Assembly (NCBI RefSeq): GCF_000439435.1
Contig: NC_021846.1
Coordinates: forward strand, 682,001 to 746,000
Length of the DNA: 64,000 bases
Source of the DNA: Spiroplasma taiwanense CT-1
Lineage (GTDB): Bacteria > Bacillota_I > Bacilli_A > Mycoplasmatales > Mycoplasmataceae
Direction: 5' to 3'
Part shown: piece by piece, positions 18,173-29,855 of the stretch
How positions within the stretch are numbered: position 1 is the stretch's first letter
Layout of the letters: each line of letters starts with the position of its first letter
Position numbers and translations under genes: made by a program
Notes under the pieces: model-generated
Seen by the model: only the letters and a program-made list of their open reading frames with translations
Databases searched by the model: none
What the model was told of the DNA's origin: nothing

Positions 18173-20896
18173 TTACATATCAAATTCTGCTGTTAAATAA
18201 TTATCTACAATCATATTATTAAAAGTGCCTATACCAATAAATTTATATAATTTCAAAAACATATTTTTCTGATTATAATTTTGTTTATCATGAATAAACA
18301 AATATTTTTTTATTTCTAAATTATTAAAATCCTTAATAATTTTATGTTCTAAAGTCATATTTTCTGGAATTGATCAATAAAATTTATTATTTTCCATATC
18401 ATATTTAGTTAATTTGCCATACCCCATTCCATCTTCATCTGCTAAAATAATTTGCTTTGAATTATCAAAAGTCAAATAACCAGCTTGAAAAGTTAAAACT
18501 TTTAATTGCTCTCGGTAAAATAAAAAATTAGTACGACCCACTGCTGCTAAACACTGTTTTACTGTATATGTTGAATTTATAGAAAGAAGTTTTTCTGTAT
18601 TATCAGAAAAAATTAATGTTTCATTATCTAATTTATATTTAAGAATTAAAATTATTTCTTCAACAATTAACTGATTATTATCCATAAAATACTGAACCAA
18701 ATCATCTATTTTCAAATAATTAGGATATAAACCTAAGAATTTTTTCATACTTGTTATTTCATATAAGACTGATGTTATAAAAAGATTATCTAAATCATAA
18801 TCAATATTTAATTTTTCAATTTTTCTTGTCAATCTTCTATAAAAATAAGAAATTATTTTATAGTTATCTAAAAATATAAACTGTTTTAAAATATTTTTAT
18901 TTCTTTTTGTATCATTTTGAGTAGGTAAATAATTTGATATTTGCTTTGCAGTTTTTATAAACAAATCATCTAAATTATTATAAAAATCTTGAAGAGTTAA
19001 TTCATAATCTTTAATTATCATTTCTAAACTTTTTAAATTATATTTTTGAAAATATTTAACTACTTGTTCTTTAATTATATTTTTATTGCCATATCATTTT
19101 TTTAAACTTTTTAAAATAATTTCTTCAGCATTTTTTTCTAAAGTAATCGTTGAATTATAAGGCAAGCCATGTTTGGTTGAAATAAAATTAGTTCCAATAA
19201 TTTTTGGCTCAAAAAGATTTCTTATTCCTAAAGTTAAATCATACTTATTATCTATATTTGAAATTAAATCATAAACTTCTAATTTATTTTTCAATTCTGT
19301 CTTTCTTAGCCCTCTACCCAATTGTTGAAGATAAATTGTTTTTGAATTTGTTGGTCTTAATAAAATTATTGTATTTATTTCTGGTATATCAATACCTTCA
19401 TTGAAAATATTTACAACACAAAGATAATTTATTCTACCTATCGAAAATTCATGAATAATTCTTTTTCTATCATTTTTATTCTGTGATGTTAAGACTTCTG
19501 CTTTTAAGTTTTTGGCTTTTAAAAAAGTAGCAATAATATTTGCATGCTCGATTGTTACACAAAAAATAAGTGCTGTTGGTCTAGCATAAATTCCAAGATA
19601 CTTTTCAATTGTTTTAAATAACAATTCATTTCTAGATTCAGTATTTATTTTTTTAAAAATTTCTCTATCTGAATCTAAATCAACTCCTGTTAAATCAGTT
19701 TTACTATCATCAATACAATAATAATCAAATGGGCATAATAGTTTTTGATCAATAGCATCTCATAATCTTAATTCAGAAGCAAATTCATCATTAAAATATT
19801 TTTTAATATTTTTCCCATCTTCTCTTTCAGGAGTTGCTGTTAGACCAATAATTTGCTTTGGTTGAAAGTAATTAAAAGTTTTATCAAATGTATTTGCAGC
19901 TATATGATGTGCTTCATCATATACAATAATATCAAATTGTTCTTTTTTAAAATCTTCTAACCTATTTGATAAAGATTGAATTGTTGCAAATAAATATTCT
20001 GGATTTTCACTAATAATTTTTTGATCATATAAAACTTCACCAAAATTTGAGTCATTTAAAACTTGTCTATATGTATTAATTGCTTGATCAATTATTTCTT
20101 TTTGATGTGCTAAAAATAAAATTTTTAATTTTTTATTTACTTGCTCTATCTGTCTTTTATAATCAAAAGCAGAAACTAAAGTCTTTCCAGTACCTGTTGC
20201 CATTACAATTAAATGTTTATTTTTATTTAAAAACCTTCGATATGATAATTTATCTATTACTTCCTTTTGAAATTTATATAAATATTTTTTTGAATATTCA
20301 AATTTTGAATCTTGATTTAAAATTTCTAATTGAATTTTAGAATCCTGATTTTCTTTAATTCTTTGAATTAGAAAATCTCTTTCAAAAGAATTTGAAAAAT
20401 CAACAAAATCTTCTTCTCATAAATAATCAAATTCTTTTATCAGTTGATGAACTAAATCATTTTTTTCTTTTGAAATAATTTTAATATTCCATTCCCTTCC
20501 GCTTATCATTCCTTTATAAGTTAAATTTGAAGAACCTATTATTGCACTATCTTGTTTTACTTTTCTTTTAAAAATAGCTGCTTTAATATGTATTCTTTCA
20601 CTATGCTTTTCCAAATTATCTTCAATTTTAATTTTTATATTTTTATATTTTTCAGAAATTTTTCTTATTTCATTTAAATTATTAAATTGTGCTAAATCAT
20701 CAAAAGTTGTAGAAATTATTTTAATAATAATATTATTTTTTAAACAGTATTCAAAAGTAGGTTCAATTTTATTTAAAATTGCTTTTGATATGAAAGGATA
20801 AATTAAATAAACTTCATCTGAAGTAACTATTTCATTTTTTATTTCACTTAAAAGTTCTTGCTGATCTTTATTTGTAAAAAATTTATCTTCTTTCAT
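18173..20896 (-). CDS. SauUSI-like type IV restriction helicase-nuclease (PLD + DEAH helicase + DUF3427)
   Basis: This intact 907-residue protein has the architecture of SauUSI, the Staphylococcus enzyme that cuts 5-methylcytosine DNA in an ATP-dependent way. The N-terminal phospholipase-D domain carries H103-x-K105 and GSSN (121-124). The superfamily 2 helicase follows with MATGTGKT (232-239), DEAH (327-330), GLTATPERE and the motif VI QQLGRGLRKT (about 530). The C-terminal 300 residues, with GGYLTF-like AGYLTFDNSKQIILADEDG, correspond to the DUF3427 reading region, thought to recognise modified DNA. AAGGAAC precedes the ATG. All parts are in one frame with TGA as Trp. It should restrict incoming methylated DNA; whether it acts on 5mC here is inference. 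Confidence 0.85.
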
Positions 20897-20977
20897 TTTT
20901 TTAGTTCCTTTTCTATTTTATTATTATATAGATATTAAAAATATAAACTAAAAAACATAATTTTTACTGACTTTTCA

Positions 20978-21013
20978 ATTTAAAAAACCCAAAATCAATT
21001 AGGTTTTTTAAAT
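20978..21013 (-). terminator. Intrinsic terminator after the glycerol operon
   Basis: TTTAAAAAACC / GGTTTTTTAAA hairpin directly downstream of the MFS gene stop on the minus strand; the T tail is short. Confidence 0.65.
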
Positions 21014-21018
21014 AAAAT

Positions 21019-22426
21019 TTATTTTATTATATTTCTTAATTTTACTTCATTTGCTTTTTCACGTTTTAAACAAATGACCGATATTATTCCTGCAATTGCT
21101 GCTAAAATACCAATTATAGTTATAACAGATAAACTGATTTGATTTGCAAACTTATTTGTTGCATAACCTGCTTCTGTTTCATATTTTTTTAATAAAATTG
21201 AATCTATTTGTCAAAACCAAGCATCTGGTGAGAAAGCAATACAAGAAATAAAGCCAACACTTGCTGCATATTCTTTTTGACTAACTTTAATTTCATAAAT
21301 AGTAGCTCATCTATTTGTAACTAATGCTCAACATGATATTCCAAGCATTAAATAAAGAGTTGAAACTGCAACTTGTACTATAATTTTTCCAGTATGGCTC
21401 ATACTTAAAAATGAATTCTCACTTAAACCTGAATTATTATTGCAATAAGACATAAAATTGATGAAATAAATAAACCAATTGTTATAAACAAAATATATTT
21501 ACCTGATTTATCTGCTAATTTACCACTAGGTGCTGAAAAAATTGCTCTAAATAAATAAGTTCTTAAAATCCCCAAAGCTACAACCACCATAGCTGTAACT
21601 GTAAGTGCTTCTTGAATAAATGTTACAAAAACGCTTAATCCTGATTGAAACATATAAACACCCATTATTAAAAATGTTACTAATCAAATTTTGTAATTTT
21701 TTAAAACACTTGTTAAAGTATGTAAATCAAATTTATCTTCTTTTTTTACTTCATTTTTTGTTTCTGGTACAAAAAAACAAAGCAAAATACCATTAATTGC
21801 TATTAAAAAACTGAAAAAAAACCAATGTTGGAAAGGCTCAATTTCCAAGAGAATCTACAAAAACTGTTCCCATTATGTAGAAAATTAAATATACAAAACC
21901 AATAACAGCTGTTCCAATGATTCCATTTAAACTACCATGAACTCCATTTAGAACTCCATTTTGCTCATTTGTGCCTTGCTCGGAAAGAAGTTTTCATAAA
22001 GCACTTCAAAATATGAAGCAAGTTATAAAACTTCAAAGAGAAAATATTATATAAACCTGTGCTACTTTTCCTTCATTTATAAAAGGAATGAATCCATACC
22101 AAACTCCAATAAAACCTACTCCTAAAAGTCCAATTAAACATAATTTTTTTAAACTAATTTTATCTACAAAAAAACCTCCAACAAAATAACTTAATATAGC
22201 AACATATCCATAAATTGAATTTACTTGTGAAAACTCTGATGGTAAAATTTTTAATGAATTTGCAATTTTTACAGATGAAATTACATTTTTTAAATAAAAT
22301 GGTACTGCCATTACAAGCACATCTGCTAAGGTTAGAATTGAAATGATTGATACAGTTTTTTTTACTAAGTTTATTTTTCACTTTAATTTTTTTTAAATCC
22401 GAAACTTCTACTTGTTTTTCATCCAT
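21019..22426 (-). pseudogene. MFS transporter of the glycerol operon, three frameshifts
   Basis: About twelve hydrophobic segments and the charged inter-helix loop SAPSGKLADKSGKY between helices mark a major facilitator. It starts MDEKQVEVSDLKK. Three shifts separate the parts: in a T8 run at 22387-22394, in an A8 run near 21814-21821 and near 21430-21440. When joined, the product has about 465 residues, ending KREKANEVKLRNIIK. As last gene after glpQ it is likely the importer for glycerol 3-phosphate or glycerophosphodiesters (as GlpT or the mycoplasma GlpU), but the family signature does not define the substrate. With three breaks it is either dead or affected by sequence errors. Confidence 0.7.
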
Positions 22427-22449
22427 AATTATTTATCCCCCCTTTTTTT

Positions 22450-23159
22450 CTAAATATTTATATCTAAATCAGGATTATCACTAATAAAAGAATTTATTAA
22501 TTGGGGTTTATACATTTTTTTTATAATTTTTACATCACTATTATTTTTAAAAGTTCAAATATTCATTGGCAAATTTATTTTATTTATAATTTCAACATTA
22601 TTTTTTTGTTTTAAAGATCCTAAATAAGAATTCAAATAGTCAAATTTTCTTATTAATTGCATATTTATATTGTTTAAACTTTCACATAAATAGGCTTTTT
22701 TAAAATCACTATTTAAAGTTAAAATAAATTCCAAGGCATTTTTTCCAAAAGATGAAACTATTATTTCAGCTTTAGTTTTTTTTCTAAATAAATCTAAAGC
22801 TGAATATAAAATTTGATATTCTTCTTTTGTATATCTATCAGGTTTAATTTCAACATTAATTACTTCATACTGATCACTTAGTTTTTCAATGAATTCTTCA
22901 ATAAATAAACAAGGTATTCATTCAGGATTTTTTTGAAGTAATTAATGTTTTTTATTTCTTCATATGTAAAACTTCTAACAGTTTCGTCAATTGAACCAAT
23001 TCTCTTAAAATTATGATCATGAAAAATAATAATTTTTTTATCTTTTGTCATACGAATATCAAATTCTACAGCTCTACATTTTTTTAAAGCATTTTGAAAA
23101 TCAATAAATCTATTTTCACCATTTGGATTTCTAAAACCTCTATGTGCAACTAATATCAC
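22450..23159 (-). pseudogene. glpQ: Glycerophosphodiester phosphodiesterase, frameshift in a T7 run
   Basis: GlpQ releases glycerol 3-phosphate from deacylated phospholipids. The N-terminus VAHRGFRNPNGEN holds the HRG motif; AVEFDIRMTKD gives the metal-binding E and D; IIIFHDHNFKR gives the second catalytic His. A one-base shift at 22928-22934 separates this from the rest (NVEIKPDRY, later ISDNPDLDINI). The joined length, about 236 residues, is normal. The start is GTG at 23159. It lies between glpK and the MFS gene. In M. pneumoniae the homologous enzyme also feeds GlpO and peroxide production (established for that species). Confidence 0.8.
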
Positions 23160-23192
23160 TTATATCATCTCTTTTCTTTCTTAAAAATTTTT

Positions 23193-24701
23193 TTACTCTA
23201 TATCGGTTAATCATGAAAATGTTCTTTGAACAGCTTGTCTTCATCCTTTAATTAAATGATCTGCTTGTTTTTGTTCAATTAATGGATTCATTTCAAAGTC
23301 AAATTCAATATTTTTTCTAATTTCATCAATATCTTTTCAATAACCAGATTTTAAACCAGCTAAATAAGCTGCTCCCATTGCTGTTGTTTCAATATTTAAT
23401 GGTTTTACAATTTTACATTGTGTAATATCTGATTGAAATTGCATCATAAATTTATTTTGAGATGCTCCTCCATCCACTTTTATACTATTAATTTTAGCTT
23501 TAACGTCTTTGCTCATTGCACTAACAACATCATATGCTTGATATGCAATTGCTTCTAAGGTTGCTCTAACTATATGTTCTCTTTTTGTTCCCCTATCTAA
23601 ACCAAATATTGCTCCACGTGAATATGAATCTCAATAAGGTGAACCAAGTCCAGTAAATGATGGAACAACATAAACTCTTCTATCATCTTTTGTTTGACCT
23701 GCATATCATTCTGTTTCAATTGCATTATAAATAATTCTTAAATTATCTCTTAATCATTGAACAGCTGCTCCTGCAACCATTACAGAACCTTCTAAAGCAT
23801 ATGTAATTTTTCCGTTAATTGAATTTGCTACAGTTGTTAAAAGTCCATGATTTGAAAAAATTCTTTCTTCTTCTGTATTCATTAATATAAAACAACCAGT
23901 TCCATAAGTTACTTTTGATTCTCCCTTATTTATGCATAATTGACCAAATAAAGCAGATTGTTGGTCTCCAATTGAAGAATAAATTGGAATTTGTGTTTTA
24001 TCCGTTTTTGAAATTAATCCAGGAAATGTATTTCCAAAATGAGCATTACAATCTTTAATTTCTGGAAGAATATTTTTTGGTATATCAAATAACTCTAATA
24101 ATTCATCATCTCAATTGTTTGTATTAATATTGTATAACAATGTTCTTGAAGCATTAGTATGATCTGTTAGAAAAACTTCTCCTCCTGTTAATCGATAAAT
24201 TAATCAAGTATTAATGGTTCCAAACATTAATTTATCCTCTTTTGCCAATTGTCTTGCTCCTTCAACATTATCCAAAATTCACTTAATTTTTGTTCCTGAA
24301 AAATAAGGATTAATTATTAATCCGGTTTTTTTTCTAACCATATCTACTTGTTGTTGATTCATTGATTCACAATATTTTGCTGTTCTTTGATCTTGTCAAA
24401 CAATAGCATTATAAATTGGAAGTCCTGTTTCTTTATTTCAAATAACCACTGTTTCACGTTGATTTGTAATTCCAATTGCTGCAATTTGTTCACCTGAAAT
24501 TCCAGATTTATTTAAAACTTGAACTAATGTTGAACGTTGTGTATTTCAAATTTCTGTTGCATTATGTTCAACTCAACCATCTTTTGGAAAATATTGAGTA
24601 AATTCTGTTTGATCAACTGCAACAATTTGTCCCTTTTTATTTGTAATCAATGTTCTTGCACTTGTTGTACCTTCATCAAGAGTAATAATATATTTTTCCA
24701 T
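23193..24701 (-). CDS. glpK: Glycerol kinase
   Basis: This 502-residue FGGY kinase phosphorylates glycerol to glycerol 3-phosphate. The N-terminus [16 protein letters not shown] binds ATP phosphates. [24 protein letters not shown] and IVWQDQRTA are the glycerol-kinase signatures; YTSGTG-like [22 protein letters not shown] and [18 protein letters not shown] complete the set. AAGGAGAG precedes the ATG. The frame is intact. It is the third gene of glpF-glpO-glpK-glpQ-MFS and hands its product to GlpO. Confidence 0.95.
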
Positions 24702-24713
24702 ATTTCTCTCCTT

Positions 24714-25871
24714 TTAAACTATTGGAATAATTGCTTTTTCCTTTGAATTTCATTTTTCTTTTTTTTCTAATTTTCCATTAACATTCTCTATTAATTCAAT
24801 TACCATATCTGCTATGGCTGGTGCTGATGCTATGGCTGGTGATTTCATTCCCCCAACATTTATAAATTTTTTATCACCACTTGCTGGTTTTATTCAAAAA
24901 TCATCATAAATTGGTTCAATTGGTCTTGAACCTGAATAAGTCATACAAGTTTTTTGCATTTTAATATCGGGAATTAATTTTTTTCCAATTTCTCCAATAA
25001 AATCAAATTGTTCTTTTGTAACTAATCTTGTTTCATCTTTTGGTACTCCATCAACTGCTGTTGGACCAACCATAATATGTCCTGTTAATAATGGAGCTAC
25101 AATAACTCCTTTACCGTGAATTGTGGGAACCATAAAAACAACTGAATTAACTATATTTTTTTCTGTTTTTTCAAGTATTCTATATTCTCCTCGCTTTGTT
25201 ACTAAATTAAAGTCTGGATAGCCAGCCATTTTTGAAATTACATCTGCATAATGACCTGCTGCATTAATTACATATTCAGCAATAATTTCTTCATTTTTTG
25301 ATGTAGTAATTGTATATTCTTCATTATTGTGTTTTATATCAATAACCTTTGAATTAACTCTTAATTCAATTCCGTTTTTAATTGCATTTGTAAATAAAAC
25401 TTTAGTAAGTTCTGGTGTATCTACTGCAATGGATGAATTACAAACTAAAGCACCAATTGCTTCTTTTGAAATATTTGGTTCCCTTTTTTGTAACTCTTTT
25501 GCATCAATAATTTCTAGTTCTGAAGATTTTAGTCCGTTTGTTATACCACGCTTATACAACATATTAATATGTTTCATTTCTTCATCATTAAATGCAACAA
25601 CAGTTGAATTTATTCTTAAAAAAGGAAAGTCCATATCTTTTATTCAATCTTCATATCTTAATTTACCGAGTTGATTTAGTTTTGCATTTAATTTTCCAGG
25701 TGTTGGGTCAAACCCACCATGTACTAGACCTGAATTCCCTGCTGAAGTTTCCATAGCAACTCTTGAATTTGCTTCTAAAACAATAACTTTTTTATTATAT
25801 TTTCCAAGTTCACGAGCAATTGAAGCCCCAATTACTCCCCCACCAATTATACAAATATCATATTTTTTCAT
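24714..25871 (-). CDS. glpO: Glycerol-3-phosphate oxidase (FAD)
   Basis: The 385-residue FAD protein oxidises glycerol 3-phosphate to dihydroxyacetone phosphate; mollicute members pass electrons to O2 and make H2O2, a cytotoxic product in M. mycoides and M. pneumoniae. IIGGGVIGASIARELG is the FAD-binding glycine motif, followed by the ribose-binding E in VIVLEANSRV; the GNSGLVHGG segment and NAAGHYAD are typical of this DAO-family branch, and VGGMKSPAIASAPAIA is the C-terminal FAD contact. It is shorter than aerobic GlpD, as in other mollicutes. The frame is intact, and the gene stands just upstream of glpK with 12 bases between them. Confidence 0.9.
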
Positions 25872-25896
25872 TATTTACCTAATTTCTATTTTATTT

Positions 25897-26685
25897 TTAA
25901 AAAAGTAAAAATATAGCTCCAACACTTACTCCTGCTAAAATTGCGGCAAGAACTGGAACAAATGAATATGATCAATCAGATTTTCCTTTTTCTTTTAATG
26001 GCATTAACATATGAATAATTCTTGGTCCTAAATCTCTAACTGGATTAATTGCATACCCAGTAGTTCCTCCAAGTGATAGACCTATTGAAATAACTACAAT
26101 ACCAATTACAATTGGACCAAAGAATGTTCCAGATGCAAATTTTCCCATTGCTAATGCTGCAAATACAAGTACAAATGTTCCAACAAATTCCATAAGTAGA
26201 TTTAATAAAGTTGTAAATGAAAATAAACTACCTTTAAATGTTGAAGAAGTTGAATGCATTCCTAAAACATTTGCTGTTGAAAATTCTTCTTTTGTTTGCA
26301 AAGTTTTTTGAATATGTTTAAAATATAGTAAATCAATTATTATTTGCCCAAGCATTGCTCCAAGTAATTGAACAAAAAATAAACCAAAAAACAATCCAAT
26401 TGCTCCTGAAGTTGAACCAGTTAATTGAATCATTAAGTCTCCTTTATCTGCAATTGTTGCCCCAACCATTACTGCTGGATTAAATCAACCTGGTGCACCA
26501 TTGAATGATGATGCAATTAAAGCAGAAACTGTAACTGCAAATCCTCATCCAAGAGCAATTGCCACTAATCCAGCATTATTTCCCTTAGTATCTTTTAATA
26601 CACAGTTTGCAACAATTCCATTTCCTAAAATAATAAGTAAGGATGTTCCAAAAAATTCTGTTAAAAATAATTCTGTTAAATTCAT
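25897..26685 (-). CDS. glpF: Glycerol facilitator (aquaglyceroporin)
   Basis: The 262-residue channel has six membrane segments and two half-helices. The first pore motif is NPA (GWFNPAVMVG); the second is NPV rather than NPA (YAINPVRDLGPR) but keeps the Arg and Asp that define glycerol channels. AGGAGG lies just before the ATG at 26685, so this is the first gene of the operon. It lets glycerol in by diffusion for GlpK. The Ala to Val change in the second NPA box is known in some channels but may alter the constriction. Confidence 0.9.
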
Positions 26686-27252
26686 AACAAAAAACCTCCT
26701 TTTATTTTTTATTATTCCCCATTCAAGTTTAATAAGTAAAAGAATATTATTGTAAATTAGAAATATAAATTTTATTATATTTAAGCAAATTACATTATCA
26801 AAACATATTCTTTTTTTAAATTGAATAAGATGATTAATATAAACTATATTTGTAATGCATTTTTATTTATACATTATTTGTTAACAATAAATACTGTAAA
26901 TAATTTTTTATTTAATTTTTATTAACTATAAAATTACTAGAAAACTAAACTAGTTCTATTAATTTAATATAGCAAATAAAAATACCCTCTTCTTTTACTC
27001 CTTTCCTAATTATTCTATCTAAAAAATGGAAAAAATTTCATTTTCATATCAAAATAAAATATTTTTTCTATTTATTTATTCTTTTAGACTATATTTAACT
27101 AATTCATTTTAATTTATGCATTAAATTTTAAATAAATTCAAAAAAATAACCATTAGATTATTTTTTTAAATTTATTTTTTATAGAATAGCAAAAAAATGA
27201 TATTTTATTTAAATTATCATTTTTTATCTTAAATTTTTTAATAAAAAAATGT
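26686..27252. other. Intergenic region upstream of glpF
   Basis: About 570 bases of very AT-rich sequence. It should contain the glp promoter on the minus strand near 26730-26780, but I see no unmistakable boxes. A hairpin, AAAAATGATA / TATCATTTTT (27193-27228), is probably the terminator of the gene ending at 27253. No RNA gene or open frame is recognised. Confidence 0.5.
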
Positions 27253-28727
27253 CTAATGTTTTTTAGTGTTATATTTATTTTTAACTTGTTGAATTTCTTT
27301 TTCCATTTCAAGTAAATTATTTTTGTCTTCAGTTTTAACTCAATGTGATAAATATATATTTTGAAATCTATCTCAAAAAATAAGAATTAAAGTAAATATA
27401 ATAGTTAAATATAATGATCAAAAACTTGAAAGTGTATAAGAAATAATTTTAAATTTATCAACAAATTTAAATGAAAATATTGAAATCAAGAAAAAAACAA
27501 TATAATTTAAAGGTAATAAATAAGATAAACAGTTTTTTAAATTGGAGATTAATAAATATTTATAAAGTAAATTTAGTAAGTATTTTGAATTAGTTTTTGA
27601 TAAAAAAATAACATTAATTTTATTATCAATTAAATTTAAAGATTTATAAAATGATATTTTTAAAATTAAAAATTTTAATTCATAACTTTTAATACTTTTG
27701 ATTCTTTGAATTTTTCTTTTCAAATTATTTAAAAATTTAAATTTTATATTAAAGATTTTTCATTCTAAATAGACAAACTTAATTGCAAAAGTAATTCCTA
27801 CTGCAATAAAGGCTTTCATTATAATTGACAAGTATAGTTCAACAGAATCATGAAAATATATTTGTATTGTTGTAAATATAAAGTTTGTTTCATTATACAA
27901 TGTTAAAATTGTAAATTCCTTTAAAAAAAAGGAATTTAGTGAATTTGCAATAAAAAGTAATAAAGCATTAATTTTTAAATTTAGTGAAAATAAATTTAAA
28001 AGAATAAAAATTAAAAATGGAATAATTAAATATAATAAATGATTTTTTAAAATATAAATTCCATTTATATACGATGAAAATTTTTGATAACCTATTGTAA
28101 AAAACATTATTGTAGAAATTATAAATATAGGAAATAGTATTTTAAATAAAGTAATTATAATTTCAGTTTTAATATAATTAAAATTTTTATTTTTAAATAG
28201 TTCTAAACTATAATAAAAAATCTCTACTAATAAAACTGCTGAAATTAAAGCTCCATATATCATCAAATTTTTTTCTCCAGTAAGAAATTGAATTGGATAA
28301 AAGCAAAAGATAGGAATAAAAATAATTCTAAGAATTCTTTTTGATAAAAACATTTCTAATAAAAATGTCCATACAAACATGAAACCAACAATAATTGATT
28401 GTTTTATAACTCTAAATATTAAATCTCACAAACCATAAATTGTGTAATTACTCATCATTAAATAACCACAAAAAATTAGTAAAGTAATTTCAATTAAATT
28501 ATATTCACGTTTTATTTTTAATTTAGGTTTTTTCTTATGATTGAAATATTTTATTATTGAACCCAAAATTATAATTATGAATATAAAAGCACACAATAAA
28601 AAATTAACATTATCTTTTTTATTTTCAAAAAAATAGATAGTTAATAGTCAAGACAATAGAATAGAAATTGCAATAAACAATCTAATAAAAATTTGAAAAT
28701 TATAGTAAATTTACTATTTTTACTCAT
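27253..28727 (-). CDS. Polytopic membrane protein of unknown function
   Basis: The product has about 490 residues with roughly ten hydrophobic segments and basic loops (KRKIQRIKSIKSYELKF near the C-terminus). It has no motif I recognise. The best start, ATG at 28727, overlaps the stop of the upstream reading frame (TAATG). From that start the frame MSKNSKFTIIF runs into TAA, while the hydrophobic N-terminus continues one frame over (RLFIAISILLSWLLTIYFF), so a one-base shift near 28690-28710 must be assumed. The rest is open to a TAG at 27253. Large size and lack of signatures leave function open; polysaccharide or lipid handling would fit many such proteins. Confidence 0.5.
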
Positions 28728-29703
28728 TAACTTAGTATTTCTTTAACTACTTCTCTTAATTCATCATCATTTTTATAAAAATATAATTTTAAATTTCCAT
28801 TATCATCAATATTAATATACATATAAATGATTGCTTCTTGACTTGAATATAATGTACTGTGTGAAATTCCCTCAATTACAGAATTTAATGCTCTTTGATA
28901 ATCATAGAAATATATCTTTCCATTTGTTGAAAATTGAGAATTTACACTATAAATTGTATAAATTCCATCTTCTACAATATCATTAAAAGATCTTGGTCTC
29001 CCATTTCATGAACTATAATAAAGACTTTCCTTTATATTATCTTTTAGCAACAGGTATTTGATAAATCAGTTGCAATTAATTAAGATTTTAAAATTTAAAG
29101 TGTATAAAACTTTCTTGCCATCGTGAAATTAATATTAATTGAAATTCTTTAATTATTATCCACATTTAGTTTTCAGTTCTTTTGAAGAATGCATTTTATA
29201 CTTATAAAAATTAAAAATCAAATCGCATACATATTCTTGATAAATCACTTACAGTATCACATTGGTTTTTTTATTGTGTAATAACATTTACATTTAATTT
29301 TTTTATGAAATATAAAAAATATTAAATCAGTATTTTTGTCTCATTCATAATTAATTCCAGAATTTACAAATCTACACATTGAATTAACTAGACCTGCACA
29401 ATAGTCAGAATAATGAATTAAGAGATTATTTAAAGAATTTAGTTGAACAACTTGTAAATTTGAATTTATAAATTTTTGATTTAAAAATCAAGTAGTTTTA
29501 ATAAATGCTTCCAATGATTCTAATTTAACACCATTTTTATTATATATATTTGGTACTACTTTTCTTTGATCAATATAAATATTAATATCAATCACTTCAT
29601 TATTATCAATAAATAAATTACTTAATGTTCTTTCTATTATATAAAACACCATTATATTATGAATTGAATCCAAATCTGTTTTTCATTTTTCTTTGAAATT
29701 CAT
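28727..29703 (-). pseudogene. Degenerate gene remnants, possibly DUF3800-like
   Basis: Two coding-like pieces lie in different frames. The upstream one (from ATG 29703) contains VIDINIYIDQRKVVPNI and then a segment with VQLNSLNNLLIHYSDYCAGL, the order of features seen in DUF3800 proteins (acidic strand, later a D-containing helix); it breaks near 29250. The downstream piece ends ...DELREVVKEILS with its TAA overlapping the next gene. Between them (29050-29250) no frame is clean. The upstream half therefore cannot make a full protein. DUF3800 resemblance is weak and should be treated as a lead only. Confidence 0.35.
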
Positions 29704-29812
29704 TTTTTTTAGATTACTTGTTATACTAATTTTTTTGATTGTAATTTTTTATATTATTAATTGAAAATTTTTTTAATCAATAGCAAAATTATAGGAATTA
29801 AAATTTTTGGAA

Positions 29813-29850
29813 TTTAAAAAGACATATTCAAATTGAATATGTCTTTTTTT
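29813..29850 (-). terminator. Intrinsic terminator of the PTS operon
   Basis: AAAAAGACATATTC / GAATATGTCTTTTT hairpin just after the PTS gene stop. Confidence 0.9.
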
Positions 29851-29855
29851 AACTT

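Noticed and set aside
26700-27250. Search for tRNA or other RNA genes in the long AT-rich gap
   Set aside because: No cloverleaf, conserved TTCGA loop or GC-rich stem was found here or in the other long gaps.
29250-29703. Firm DUF3800 assignment for the degenerate gene
   Set aside because: Only a loose order of acidic and helical segments matches; too weak for a confident name.
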